DNA of 29,910 nt, taken from assembly GCA_002731665.1 (NCBI GenBank), contig PCCJ01000035.1:1-29910 (forward strand). The letters run 5' to 3'. Within the stretch, counting starts at the first letter, position 1, and each line of letters begins with the position of its first letter. This document shows, in pieces, positions 1-6,946 of the stretch. The DNA comes from Actinomycetota bacterium (GTDB taxonomy: Bacteria > Actinomycetota > Acidimicrobiia > Acidimicrobiales > Poriferisodaliceae). Made by a program: the position numbers and the translations under genes. Under the pieces are notes generated by a model. It worked only from the letters and a program-made list of their open reading frames with translations, did no database searches and was not told the DNA's origin.

Positions 1-2
1 CG

Positions 3-1643
3 CAATATGCCAGAATTTGGGTTTCGGTAGCAGTACTGGTGACGTTAGCCGGATTAAGTAGCGGCCTCTGGGCAAATTGGGGCACGATACGAGTTCAGCG
101 GCTGTGTGGATGGGTAATGTCACTCGGTGGCTTTATTATTTTGTGTATCTTGCTGCGAGAACCCAGCGCGTTAGTTGATGACAAGGGCATTGTTTTATTA
201 GACAGTTTCTCTGAGCCTGTTCGAGAGTCTTTTGGTAGTGCCATGATGAGTAGATCAACATGGTGGATAGTGGGTATCAGTTTCGTTGGGTCGGGCTGCG
301 CTGGTTGGTGCCGGCTCGATAAGTCAGGACGAACTAAAGTGGTATCTGCTACTTCAACTGTGTTAGTTCCGCTGGGTGTATTGGTAGCAAGTCTTTGGGT
401 TGCGCCATATGGGCACTATGCCTATTCGGATGGATTGTTTATTGCTGAGCCGGGGGAACGTGTGGCTTTGTCTACGGCGATACCTTGGACCTGGCTCTAT
501 CTGCTTCTCATAGGGACAATGGTTTTGGGAAGGTTTGTGCGAAGCAGTGACCTTGCTGCTATTGCTAAAACACTAGTTAACGTTTCGTGGCTGATTAGCC
601 CATTTGTTTTGTATTGGGTAATTCTCAGGGATCCAGACTTCGATTACGCTCATGTGGTTTCGACTGATCTTCCCATGGGGATTCTCTTTGGCTTCTTAGG
701 AAGCATTATCCTCTGGTGGTTAACACGTTCAGCTGGAGAAACTGCTCGAATATTTGCGGTTTGTTTAGTCGGAATAGCGGGTTTTAATTGGGTTGCTGCT
801 GCTTTTGGTTGGTATCCGATGTTGCAGAAGGCGCGTATAAGCTTTCTTCTTTTAGCGATAGCAGCTTTGCTCGCTCCAAACTTTGTCGGTGATGTTGCTA
901 AGCGTAAAAAGTTAGTTATGTATTGGCTGACGACGATGCTTTTAGTCCATTACATGGCTACGACTATTAATTCTCCTTCAACGGTGGATATCTCGAGTTC
1001 GGAGTTTCTGGGCGGGTTAAGTATCACTCTGTTTGTAGCAGTCTTGACCATAATGTTCTCCTTTCCGCTGGGCGTTTTATTGGCGTTAGGTCGGACATCG
1101 AAGTTCCCGATTTTTCGGGTGCTATCTACCGGTTACATAGAAGTCATTCGCGGTGTTCCTCTGATCACAATCCTTATCTTTTTTTCAGTGATGGTTCCTC
1201 TTTTTTTGCCGCAAGGCATGGAGCTAGCCGAATTGGCGGCGGCAATTACTGGTTATACGCTTTTCTCGGCGGCTTACCTTGCTGAGAATGTGAGGGGTGG
1301 TCTTCAGTCAGTGCGTAATGGCCAATTCGAGGCCGCTGATGCGTTAGGCCTAACATCTGTTCAACGCACTGGGTTTATTGTTTTACCACAAGCGTTGCGC
1401 GTTTCTATACCTCCCTTAGTCGGACAAGTAATCGCCACTTATAAAGAAACTTCACTGTTAGCTATAATTGGTATCTTTGACTTTTTGAGAGTCGCAAACT
1501 CAGCAATCCCATCACAAACTGCTTTTCTTGGTGTTAAGCGCGAAGGCCTTCTAGTCGTTTCTGTAATTTATTTTATTTTTGCATTTAGTACGTCGAAATA
1601 CAGCCAGCGGCTTGAGCGGCGTTTAGGAGTTGGTGAGCGGTGA
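3..1643 (+). CDS. Amino-acid ABC transporter permease (AapM/HisM type), 5' end cut by window edge
   Basis: Inner-membrane permease of a polar amino-acid importer that works with the ATPase encoded next. The reading frame is open to the left edge and the codons before the GTG at 39 already encode a hydrophobic stretch, so the true start probably lies outside the window. The C-terminal part (about bases 1000-1600) is the canonical HisM/GltK domain. It begins with EFLGGLSITLF, includes GRTSKFPIFRVLSTGYIEVIRG, and has an EAA coupling loop EAADALGLTSVQRTGFIVLP at about 1329-1388. Before it lie more than 300 residues with many hydrophobic segments, far more than the extra N-terminal part of the Rhizobium AapM that I know (protein about 384 residues). 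Substrate cannot be read from the sequence. Family assignment is secure; the AapM subtype is inferred from the long N-terminus and the neighbour. Confidence 0.88.
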   Translation, partial: QYARIWVSVAVLVTLAGLSSGLWANWGTIRVQRLCGWVMSLGGFIILCILLREPSALVDDKGIVLLDSFSEPVRESFGSAMMSRSTWWIVGISFVGSGCAGWCRLDKSGRTKVVSATSTVLVPLGVLVASLWVAPYGHYAYSDGLFIAEPGERVALSTAIPWTWLYLLLIGTMVLGRFVRSSDLAAIAKTLVNVSWLISPFVLYWVILRDPDFDYAHVVSTDLPMGILFGFLGSIILWWLTRSAGETARIFAVCLVGIAGFNWVAAAFGWYPMLQKARISFLLLAIAALLAPNFVGDVAKRKKLVMYWLTTMLLVHYMATTINSPSTVDISSSEFLGGLSITLFVAVLTIMFSFPLGVLLALGRTSKFPIFRVLSTGYIEVIRGVPLITILIFFSVMVPLFLPQGMELAELAAAITGYTLFSAAYLAENVRGGLQSVRNGQFEAADALGLTSVQRTGFIVLPQALRVSIPPLVGQVIATYKETSLLAIIGIFDFLRVANSAIPSQTAFLGVKREGLLVVSVIYFIFAFSTSKYSQRLERRLGVGER

Positions 1644-1689
1644 CCATTGCAGTTCAGTCAAGTCAAATCTGTGAGATGGAGAATCAGGT

Positions 1690-2469
1690 ATGAGCGTTAA
1701 TGATGCGACGACAGCGGTATCAGAGGAACTTGCAAAACGAAAAGACATGATTGTTTGTGCCGGTGTAGATAAGTGGTATGGAGATTTCCAAGCCCTCAAA
1801 GGTGTTAGCGCAACAATAAAAGAAGGAGAGGTAGCAGTTGTTTGTGGTCCTTCAGGCTCCGGTAAAAGCACTTGGATACGTTGTATCAATCGATTAGAAG
1901 TTCATCAGAATGGGACAATTATTGTTGACGGTGTCGAGTTAACAAATGATTTAAGAAACATAGAAAAAATTCGTTCCGAAGTAGGCATGGTCTTTCAGCA
2001 ATTCAATTTATTTCCTCATTTAACCGTCTTAGATAATGTGACGCTGGCCCCGATTTGGGTTCGTAAAAAACCGCGTGTCGAGGCCGAAGCTTTGGCGAAG
2101 GCGCTACTAGAACGAGTTGGAATACCCGAACAGGCTGATAAGTTCCCGGGCCAGCTTTCGGGTGGCCAACAGCAGCGAGTAGCTATAGCCAGATCGCTAG
2201 CGATGGAGCCAAGAGTGATGCTATTTGATGAGCCCACCTCAGCTTTGGACCCAGAAATGATTAAGGAAGTTCTTGATGTAATGAGGGAGCTAGCAGAGTC
2301 GGGAATGACAATGATAGTAGTAACTCATGAAATGGGCTTTGCTCGAGAAGTAGCAGACCGAATTATTTTTATGGAGGGAGGAGAGATTGTTGAGGTCGGG
2401 ACTCCGGAACATTTCTTTGTAAGTCCTACTGAAGATCGAACCAAGCTCTTCTTAAGTCAGATTTTGTAG
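1690..2469 (+). CDS. Amino-acid ABC transporter ATP-binding protein (AapP/GlnQ family)
   Basis: Cytoplasmic ATPase that powers the importer whose permease ends 46 bases upstream. All motifs of a working ABC ATPase are present: Walker [10 protein letters not shown] (residues 53-61), Q-loop [12 protein letters not shown] (Gln103), signature LSGGQQQR (156-163), Walker [13 protein letters not shown] (from 176) and switch His213 in VTHE. The 259-residue length is a little above the usual 240-250 because of about 18 extra N-terminal residues. ATG at 1690 is preceded by TGGAG with an 8-base gap, which supports this start. The gene ends three bases before the stop of the opposite-strand gene. GlnQ, GltL and AapP cannot be told apart without a tree; AapP is favoured by the AapM-like permease. 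Confidence 0.93.
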   Translation: MSVNDATTAVSEELAKRKDMIVCAGVDKWYGDFQALKGVSATIKEGEVAVVCGPSGSGKSTWIRCINRLEVHQNGTIIVDGVELTNDLRNIEKIRSEVGMVFQQFNLFPHLTVLDNVTLAPIWVRKKPRVEAEALAKALLERVGIPEQADKFPGQLSGGQQQRVAIARSLAMEPRVMLFDEPTSALDPEMIKEVLDVMRELAESGMTMIVVTHEMGFAREVADRIIFMEGGEIVEVGTPEHFFVSPTEDRTKLFLSQIL

Positions 2470-2472
2470 TTA

Positions 2473-2772
2473 CTAGTTTGACTGTTCTGAGGGAGTAGCT
2501 TGCTCTTTTTCCCGGTCATAGGGATCGTCTGCTTCTCCATACGGAAGTTCTGCTTCCTGGTAGCACTCTGGATGGTAGTGCTCAACTCGATCCCATTTTT
2601 CATCTTTGTACACGTTGCAGATAACTTGTTCATCTCTAATTCGAGCACGAAATTTGATTAGTTCGTCGCACACTGCGCAATATGCAGAGTTACCAGCGTC
2701 AACAGTTCGTATCACAGCTCGACTTTGCCAAGTTTGTTTAGACGCTTGTTTGCTTGAAGATTTTGTTGCCAT
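2473..2772 (-). CDS. Small hypothetical protein with a CxxC...HxxC putative zinc site
   Basis: A 99-residue protein I do not recognise by name. The N-terminus (1-20) is rich in Ser, Lys and Gln. The middle holds Cys32-x2-Cys35 and then His67-x2-Cys70 (YHPECY), which could bind one zinc ion; an extra Cys52 lies between. The C-terminus (72-99) is acidic and probably disordered. The C-x2-C-x31-H-x2-C spacing is close to that of PARP-type nick-sensing zinc fingers, but that similarity may be chance. There is no signal peptide or membrane segment. The ATG lies at 2772 and GGGAAG sits about 6 bases before it. The gene follows ettA on the same strand, but a 255-base gap packed with palindromes separates them, so it probably has its own regulated promoter. 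Function is unknown. Confidence 0.72.
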   Translation of the reverse strand: MATKSSSKQASKQTWQSRAVIRTVDAGNSAYCAVCDELIKFRARIRDEQVICNVYKDEKWDRVEHYHPECYQEAELPYGEADDPYDREKEQATPSEQSN

Positions 2773-3027
2773 GGTCGACTTCCCGGAGAATTAAACTACT
2801 TAAAGTAATAAAAGGAAACTAGTCACTTATCGCGCGAAAGTGGTGGATATTCGCGCGAATCGCGCGAATATTTCGCGCGAAGGGCAAGATAATTTTATGT
2901 TTAACCTCTCTTCGCGCGAATATAAATTTACACCTTAGGATTTCGGTTCAACAATTCAGCCTGTATTAAGCGATATTTTGAATTGTTATACTTATTCGCG
3001 CTATGCGCGCGAAAAAGTAAATGAGGC
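2773..3027. promoter_or_regulatory. Intergenic region with clustered CGCGCG-centred palindromes
   Basis: The 255-base gap is AT-rich except for repeated TTCGCGCGAA-like sites. Perfect 10-base palindromes TTCGCGCGAA lie at 2850-2859 (12 bases with flanks ATTCGCGCGAAT, 2849-2860), 2872-2881 and 2911-2920. Two near copies ATCGCGCGAA lie at 2829-2838 and 2859-2868. A split copy, TTCGCGC and GCGCGAA around a 5-base spacer, lies at 2995-3013. A separate 9-base inverted repeat AACAATTCA/TGAATTGTT spans 2950-2987. The cluster sits 57-150 bases upstream of the small gene that starts at 2772, so an operator array for that gene is the simplest reading. The cognate regulator is unknown to me. Confidence 0.7.
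2950..2987. repeat. 9-base inverted repeat with a 20-base spacer downstream of ettA
   Basis: AACAATTCA at 2950-2958 is the exact reverse complement of TGAATTGTT at 2979-2987. It lies 40 bases past the ettA stop on the minus strand. No run of U follows in that direction, so it is not a standard intrinsic terminator. It could instead be an operator half-site pair or an mRNA 3' end stem. Confidence 0.5.
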
Positions 3028-4701
3028 TTATCTTTTTAAAGGCTTGTACTTGATCCGAGTAGGTGTCATTTGGTCCCCGAGGTCGCGCTTTCTGAAAGCT
3101 TCATACTCGCTGAAGTTTCCTTCGAACCATCGAACGTAGCTGTCACCTTCGAAGGCAAGAATGTGTGTCGCTACTCGGTCCAAGAACCAACGATCATGAC
3201 TTATGACTACAGCACAGCCAGGGAATGCTTGAAGGCCGCTTTCCAGTGCTCGCAACGTATCAACATCTAGATCATTAGTAGGTTCATCTAGCAATAGAAC
3301 ATTACCGCCCTCTTTAAGTACCTTCGCTAGGTGCACTCGGTTCCTTTCTCCGCCGGAAAGATCGCCAACTGATTTTTGTTGATCCGCCCCTTTGAAGTTG
3401 AACGAAGCGACATATGAGCGTCCATTTAGTTCTCGATTTCCAACTTTAACGATGTCGAGACCATCGGTTATTTCTTCGTAGACAGTGCGACTATCTTCCA
3501 GAGAGTCTCTTGATTGGTCTACGTACGCAAGTTGGACGGTTGCGCCAGTTAACACTTCGCCGGAGTCAGGAGTGTCTTGACCGGTAATCATGCGGAAGAG
3601 GGTTGTTTTACCGGCACCATTTGCACCGATTACTCCGACAATTCCGGCTGGGGGAAGTATGAAGGAAAGGTCTTCTATCAGTAAGTCCTCGCCGAAACCT
3701 TTTGAAATCTTTTTGACCTCAATTACTTGATCACCAAGCCTTTGGCTCATAGGAATAGTTAGTTCTAGAGCGCTGGACTGTTTTTCGACTGACTCATGTT
3801 CAGCAACCAGTTGGTCATATGCCGTCAAACGAGCTTTGCTTTTAGCTTGTCGAGCTCTTGGTGCGAGTTTTACCCATTCGAGTTCCTGGGCGAGAGTTCT
3901 TTGTCGAGCGCTGGATTGACGTTCTTCATGGGCTAACCTTGTTTGTTTCTGTTCTAGCCAACCGCTGTAATTTCCTTCATATGGGTATGCGTGGCCGTGA
4001 TCAAGCTCGAGAATCCAACCAGCGACGTTGTCAAGAAAATACCTATCGTGAGTGACTGAAACAACGGTGCCTCGGTAGTCCTGCAAAAATCTCTCGAGCC
4101 AAGCTACCGATTCAGCATCTAGATGGTTAGTGGGCTCATCTAGAAGTAAGAGATCAGGGTGAGAAAGGAGCAGTTGACACAAAGCTACTCTTCGTCGTTC
4201 TCCACCAGACAAAGCAGATACATCACTTGACCCAAGAGGAACGCGAAGAGCGTCCATAGCAATTTCTACTTGTCGTTCAAGGTTCCAAGCATCCGTAGCA
4301 TTGATCTTATCTTCCAGGTCAGCCTGCATCGAGCCGACTTGTTCGAGGTCGGCATCTGGATCGCCCCACATGGCGAGGACTTCATTATATCGTTCTAGTA
4401 ACTCTTGAGTCTCTGCAACGCCTTCCATCACATTTCCAAAAACATCTTTGTTGGGATCTAACTGTGGCTCTTGAGATAAAAGTCCTACTGTGTAATTCGG
4501 TGAGAGACGGGCTTCTCCAGTAAAGCCGTCGTCCAGTCCTGCCATGATCCTCAGAACGGAAGATTTCCCGGCCCCGTTGTGGCCGAGCACTCCGATCTTG
4601 GCTCCGGGCAGGAAAGACAAGCTGACATCTTTCAAGATGTCTCGATCAGGTGGGTAGAAACGATTTAGCTTATGCATCGTAAAGATGTAGTCGCTGGCCA
4701 T
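3028..4701 (-). CDS. ettA: Energy-dependent translational throttle protein EttA (ABC-F)
   Basis: Cytoplasmic ABC-F ATPase that binds the ribosomal E site and gates the first steps of elongation according to energy charge. Two complete ABC cassettes are visible: Walker A GHNGAGKSS (40-48), signature LSGGERRR (164-171) and DEPTNHLD (188-195) in the first; GANGAGKTT (359-367), LSGGERNR (448-455) and DEPTNDLD (472-479) in the second. The basic linker between them (about 255-305, with PRARQAKSKARL) is the P-site tRNA interaction motif region. The insertion in cassette 1 at about 95-140 matches the EttA arm. At 557 residues it matches the family length of about 555. There is no membrane segment. 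It lies 77 bases downstream of the HAD gene on the same strand, so they may share a transcript. Confidence 0.95.
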   Translation of the reverse strand: MASDYIFTMHKLNRFYPPDRDILKDVSLSFLPGAKIGVLGHNGAGKSSVLRIMAGLDDGFTGEARLSPNYTVGLLSQEPQLDPNKDVFGNVMEGVAETQELLERYNEVLAMWGDPDADLEQVGSMQADLEDKINATDAWNLERQVEIAMDALRVPLGSSDVSALSGGERRRVALCQLLLSHPDLLLLDEPTNHLDAESVAWLERFLQDYRGTVVSVTHDRYFLDNVAGWILELDHGHAYPYEGNYSGWLEQKQTRLAHEERQSSARQRTLAQELEWVKLAPRARQAKSKARLTAYDQLVAEHESVEKQSSALELTIPMSQRLGDQVIEVKKISKGFGEDLLIEDLSFILPPAGIVGVIGANGAGKTTLFRMITGQDTPDSGEVLTGATVQLAYVDQSRDSLEDSRTVYEEITDGLDIVKVGNRELNGRSYVASFNFKGADQQKSVGDLSGGERNRVHLAKVLKEGGNVLLLDEPTNDLDVDTLRALESGLQAFPGCAVVISHDRWFLDRVATHILAFEGDSYVRWFEGNFSEYEAFRKRDLGDQMTPTRIKYKPLKR

Positions 4702-4778
4702 TTAGATACTCCGAGTTGTCTGCGATCGAGTCTTCTACAGTAGCGCCGGAACTTAGCTGCTGCTAAAACAAAAAGAAA

Positions 4779-5453
4779 TTAGCTCAGTGAGAATCCGATG
4801 AGTTGTTCGAGCTCCTGAATAGCAAGGTCAGGGTCAACTACTTTTATAGCTGACATGCCTAGCGCTGCAGCCGGCTTACAGTTAATCCCTAGATCGTCTA
4901 GGTAGACGGCCTCAGTGGGATCTATCTCCATTTGATCGCAAGCAAGTTGATAAATCCTTGGATCGGGTTTTCGGAGGCCAACTTTGGCGGACTCAATAAC
5001 AACCTCAAATAACGTCATTACTTCTGCAACTGCTGATGCTTGATCTTTTGTTCTGCTCATTCCTGACCCGTGCCCAGATTTCATATTATTTGTTATACAC
5101 CCGACACGGACATTGTCTTTTAACACTTTTAGGGCAGTAACCATTTGAGGACGAATATCACCACTTAAGCACTGGAGAACGGAGTGGCCCGATAGCGCAA
5201 ACCCTGCTTCATTTGCCTCTTGTTCAAATAATTCACAAAATTGGTCGATGCTGACTTCGTTTCTTTCCATCTGAGCCCAGGCGTTTTCATTAGGGTTCGT
5301 CGAGTTAATTGCGCGAATGATACCATCGGGCGCGCCTACGGCTTTTTCGTACCGGGTGAAAGCTTCGAATGGGCTCGCCGTAATTACTCCGCCGAAGTCA
5401 AATAGAACTGCCTTAATTTTACCAGAAGTTTTTAATGAGTCGATAACAGTCAC
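4779..5453 (-). CDS. HAD-superfamily (subfamily IA) hydrolase, epoxide-hydrolase-N-terminus/ACAD10-like
   Basis: Probable cytoplasmic phosphatase or phosphate transferase of the haloacid dehalogenase superfamily. Motif I is VLFDFGGVIT with nucleophile Asp19; the usual second Asp is replaced by Gly, as seen in some members such as ACAD10-like proteins. Motif II is ITNN (about 118-121), motif III the Lys in GLRKPDPRIY, and motif IV the DD pair in VYLDDLGIN. The helical cap lies between motifs I and II. At 224 residues it is typical. The start used is GTG at 5453; the conserved fold begins near residue 13, so a shorter form is possible. The substrate is unknown. It is divergent from xth with only 35 bases between, which hold a 14-base perfect palindrome. 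Confidence 0.82.
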   Translation of the reverse strand: MTVIDSLKTSGKIKAVLFDFGGVITASPFEAFTRYEKAVGAPDGIIRAINSTNPNENAWAQMERNEVSIDQFCELFEQEANEAGFALSGHSVLQCLSGDIRPQMVTALKVLKDNVRVGCITNNMKSGHGSGMSRTKDQASAVAEVMTLFEVVIESAKVGLRKPDPRIYQLACDQMEIDPTEAVYLDDLGINCKPAAALGMSAIKVVDPDLAIQELEQLIGFSLS

Positions 5454-5464
5454 AACTCGGCACG

Positions 5465-5478
5465 CTAGCGGCCGCTAG
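5465..5478. promoter_or_regulatory. 14-base perfect palindrome between divergent HAD and xth genes
   Basis: CTAGCGGCCGCTAG equals its own reverse complement. It occupies 40 percent of the 35-base gap between two divergent starts, at 5453 (minus) and 5489 (plus). A TATAAA stretch (5481-5486) follows on the plus strand, too close to the xth GTG for a normal leader. A bidirectional operator is possible but unproven. Confidence 0.4.
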
Positions 5479-5488
5479 GTTATAAAAC

Positions 5489-6262
5489 GTGCGGATAGTT
5501 ACCTGGAACGTAAATAGTCTTAATGCTCGCGTTGATCGGGTCGATGATTTTATCGAATATGCGAAACCGGATGTCCTGCTAATGCAGGAAACTAAAATGT
5601 CAGACGAACAGTTTTTGTATAGTCATTTTGAAGATCTAGGTTATGAAAGTGCCCATTGTGGTGAGGGCCGTTGGAACGGTGTTGCAATCTTATCTCGAGT
5701 AGGGATTTCTGACGTTAGTCATGGGTTTGATGATAGAGAAGATCCGGATCCTGAAGCGCGGCTAATCTCAGCGACATGTGGTGGTATTCGCGTAAGTTCA
5801 GTTTATGTTCCGAACGGGAGGGCCGTAGATGACCCTCATTACAAGTACAAACTTAGTTGGATGGAACGGCTTCGCCTTCATATGGAACGAACATGCGAGT
5901 CCTCAGAACATGCGTTAGTTGGGGGTGATTTTAATATTTGCCCTGACAATAGAGACATTTGGGATCCAGAGAATCCAGAGATCAGAACTCATGTAACTGA
6001 TAGCGAGAGAAAAGCGCTCGAAAACCTACAAAAATGTGGTCTCGCTGATTTATTTCGTAAGTTCTACGATGGAGATCAGTTGTATAGCTGGTGGGACTAT
6101 CGCGATGGTGGTTTCCATAAACGTAGAGGTTTGCGGATCGATCTTTTGCTAGGCACCAGTTTTCTGGCAGACAAAGCTGAGTTTTGCCTTGTCGACCGAA
6201 ATGCTAGAAAAGGAACGAAGCCCTCAGACCACGCACCGGTGATGGTCGATGTCGCAATCTGA
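5489..6262 (+). CDS. xth: Exodeoxyribonuclease III (class II AP endonuclease)
   Basis: DNA repair nuclease that cuts at abasic sites and degrades 3' ends in duplex DNA; cytoplasmic and Mg-dependent. The EEP-fold motifs all appear: WNVNS at the N-terminus (Trp6, Asn7), QETK with metal-binding Glu34, YVPNG (106-110), GDFN (Asp147, Asn149), RIDLLLG near 216 and SDHAP with Asp247 and catalytic His248. The 257-residue length is normal. The start must be GTG at 5489, because MRIVTWN is the conserved N-terminus and nothing upstream fits. No clear Shine-Dalgarno sequence precedes it. The stop overlaps the next gene by 14 bases, so the thioesterase is translationally coupled. Confidence 0.94.
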   Translation: MRIVTWNVNSLNARVDRVDDFIEYAKPDVLLMQETKMSDEQFLYSHFEDLGYESAHCGEGRWNGVAILSRVGISDVSHGFDDREDPDPEARLISATCGGIRVSSVYVPNGRAVDDPHYKYKLSWMERLRLHMERTCESSEHALVGGDFNICPDNRDIWDPENPEIRTHVTDSERKALENLQKCGLADLFRKFYDGDQLYSWWDYRDGGFHKRRGLRIDLLLGTSFLADKAEFCLVDRNARKGTKPSDHAPVMVDVAI

Positions 6263-6926
6263 AAGTGACTTTACTGAACTCGAGAGTGGTTTCAGAGCCT
6301 GGCTGGATAAGGACTGGGATTCGCCTTTGCGAACTAGTGTTGAACGGATTGCTGCAGCGCTGCGACAGTTCAGTCATAATCTGCATGATGGGATTCCCAC
6401 TCTTGAACAGAGCGAATCTCTTGCTGAAATGGCAGAAAATTTACTTGAGGCGAGCACCCACTTAGGGGCTCGGGATCATATCCCCTCCATGTTTGACGAA
6501 TTGCGTGAAGATATGTTCACCTTTTTTGATCACAGTCCTCTGTCTGGGGCATTAAGTCCGGTTTCGGTGCCATTAAATTTAGCTATTGAGGGAGAGAAGG
6601 TTGTAGGACGAGTAAATTTTGGGGCTTCCTTTGAAGGCCCTCCCGGCCATGTGCATGGCGGCTGGGTTGCATCTGCGTTTGATGAGGTGATGGGTATGGT
6701 GCAAGCTCATTTTTCTGAGCCTGGAATGACCGGAAAACTTGCAGTTCGCTATCAAAAACCGACCCCGTTGCATACGGATTTAGCTTTTGTGGCGTGGGTC
6801 GAAAGTATTCGCGGAAGAAAAATAGTCACTCGAGCGAAGGCTTTTAACGGAGACGAACTAATAGCAGAGGCCGAAGGCTTGTTTATTTCAGTTGATTTTG
6901 AGGCACTTCGCTCTTCTTTAGAATAA
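6249..6926 (+). CDS. PaaI-like hotdog-fold thioesterase
   Basis: Probable acyl-CoA thioesterase of the hotdog superfamily; substrate not predictable. The hotdog domain spans about residues 105-218. It carries the diagnostic GHVHGGW (His136-Gly-Gly) followed by DEVMG (Asp145), then a strand VRYQKPTPLH and a terminal EAEGLFISV strand typical of PaaI/YbdB enzymes. The first 100 residues are an extra N-terminal part, mostly predicted helical, that standard 140-residue PaaI proteins lack. ATG at 6249 lies inside the end of xth. The gene ends 20 bases before the convergent uvrD2 stop. It has no obvious functional tie to exonuclease III, so the coupling is probably packing. Confidence 0.85.
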   Translation: MSQSESDFTELESGFRAWLDKDWDSPLRTSVERIAAALRQFSHNLHDGIPTLEQSESLAEMAENLLEASTHLGARDHIPSMFDELREDMFTFFDHSPLSGALSPVSVPLNLAIEGEKVVGRVNFGASFEGPPGHVHGGWVASAFDEVMGMVQAHFSEPGMTGKLAVRYQKPTPLHTDLAFVAWVESIRGRKIVTRAKAFNGDELIAEAEGLFISVDFEALRSSLE

Positions 6927-6946
6927 AAAGTAAAGATGCTTGAAAG

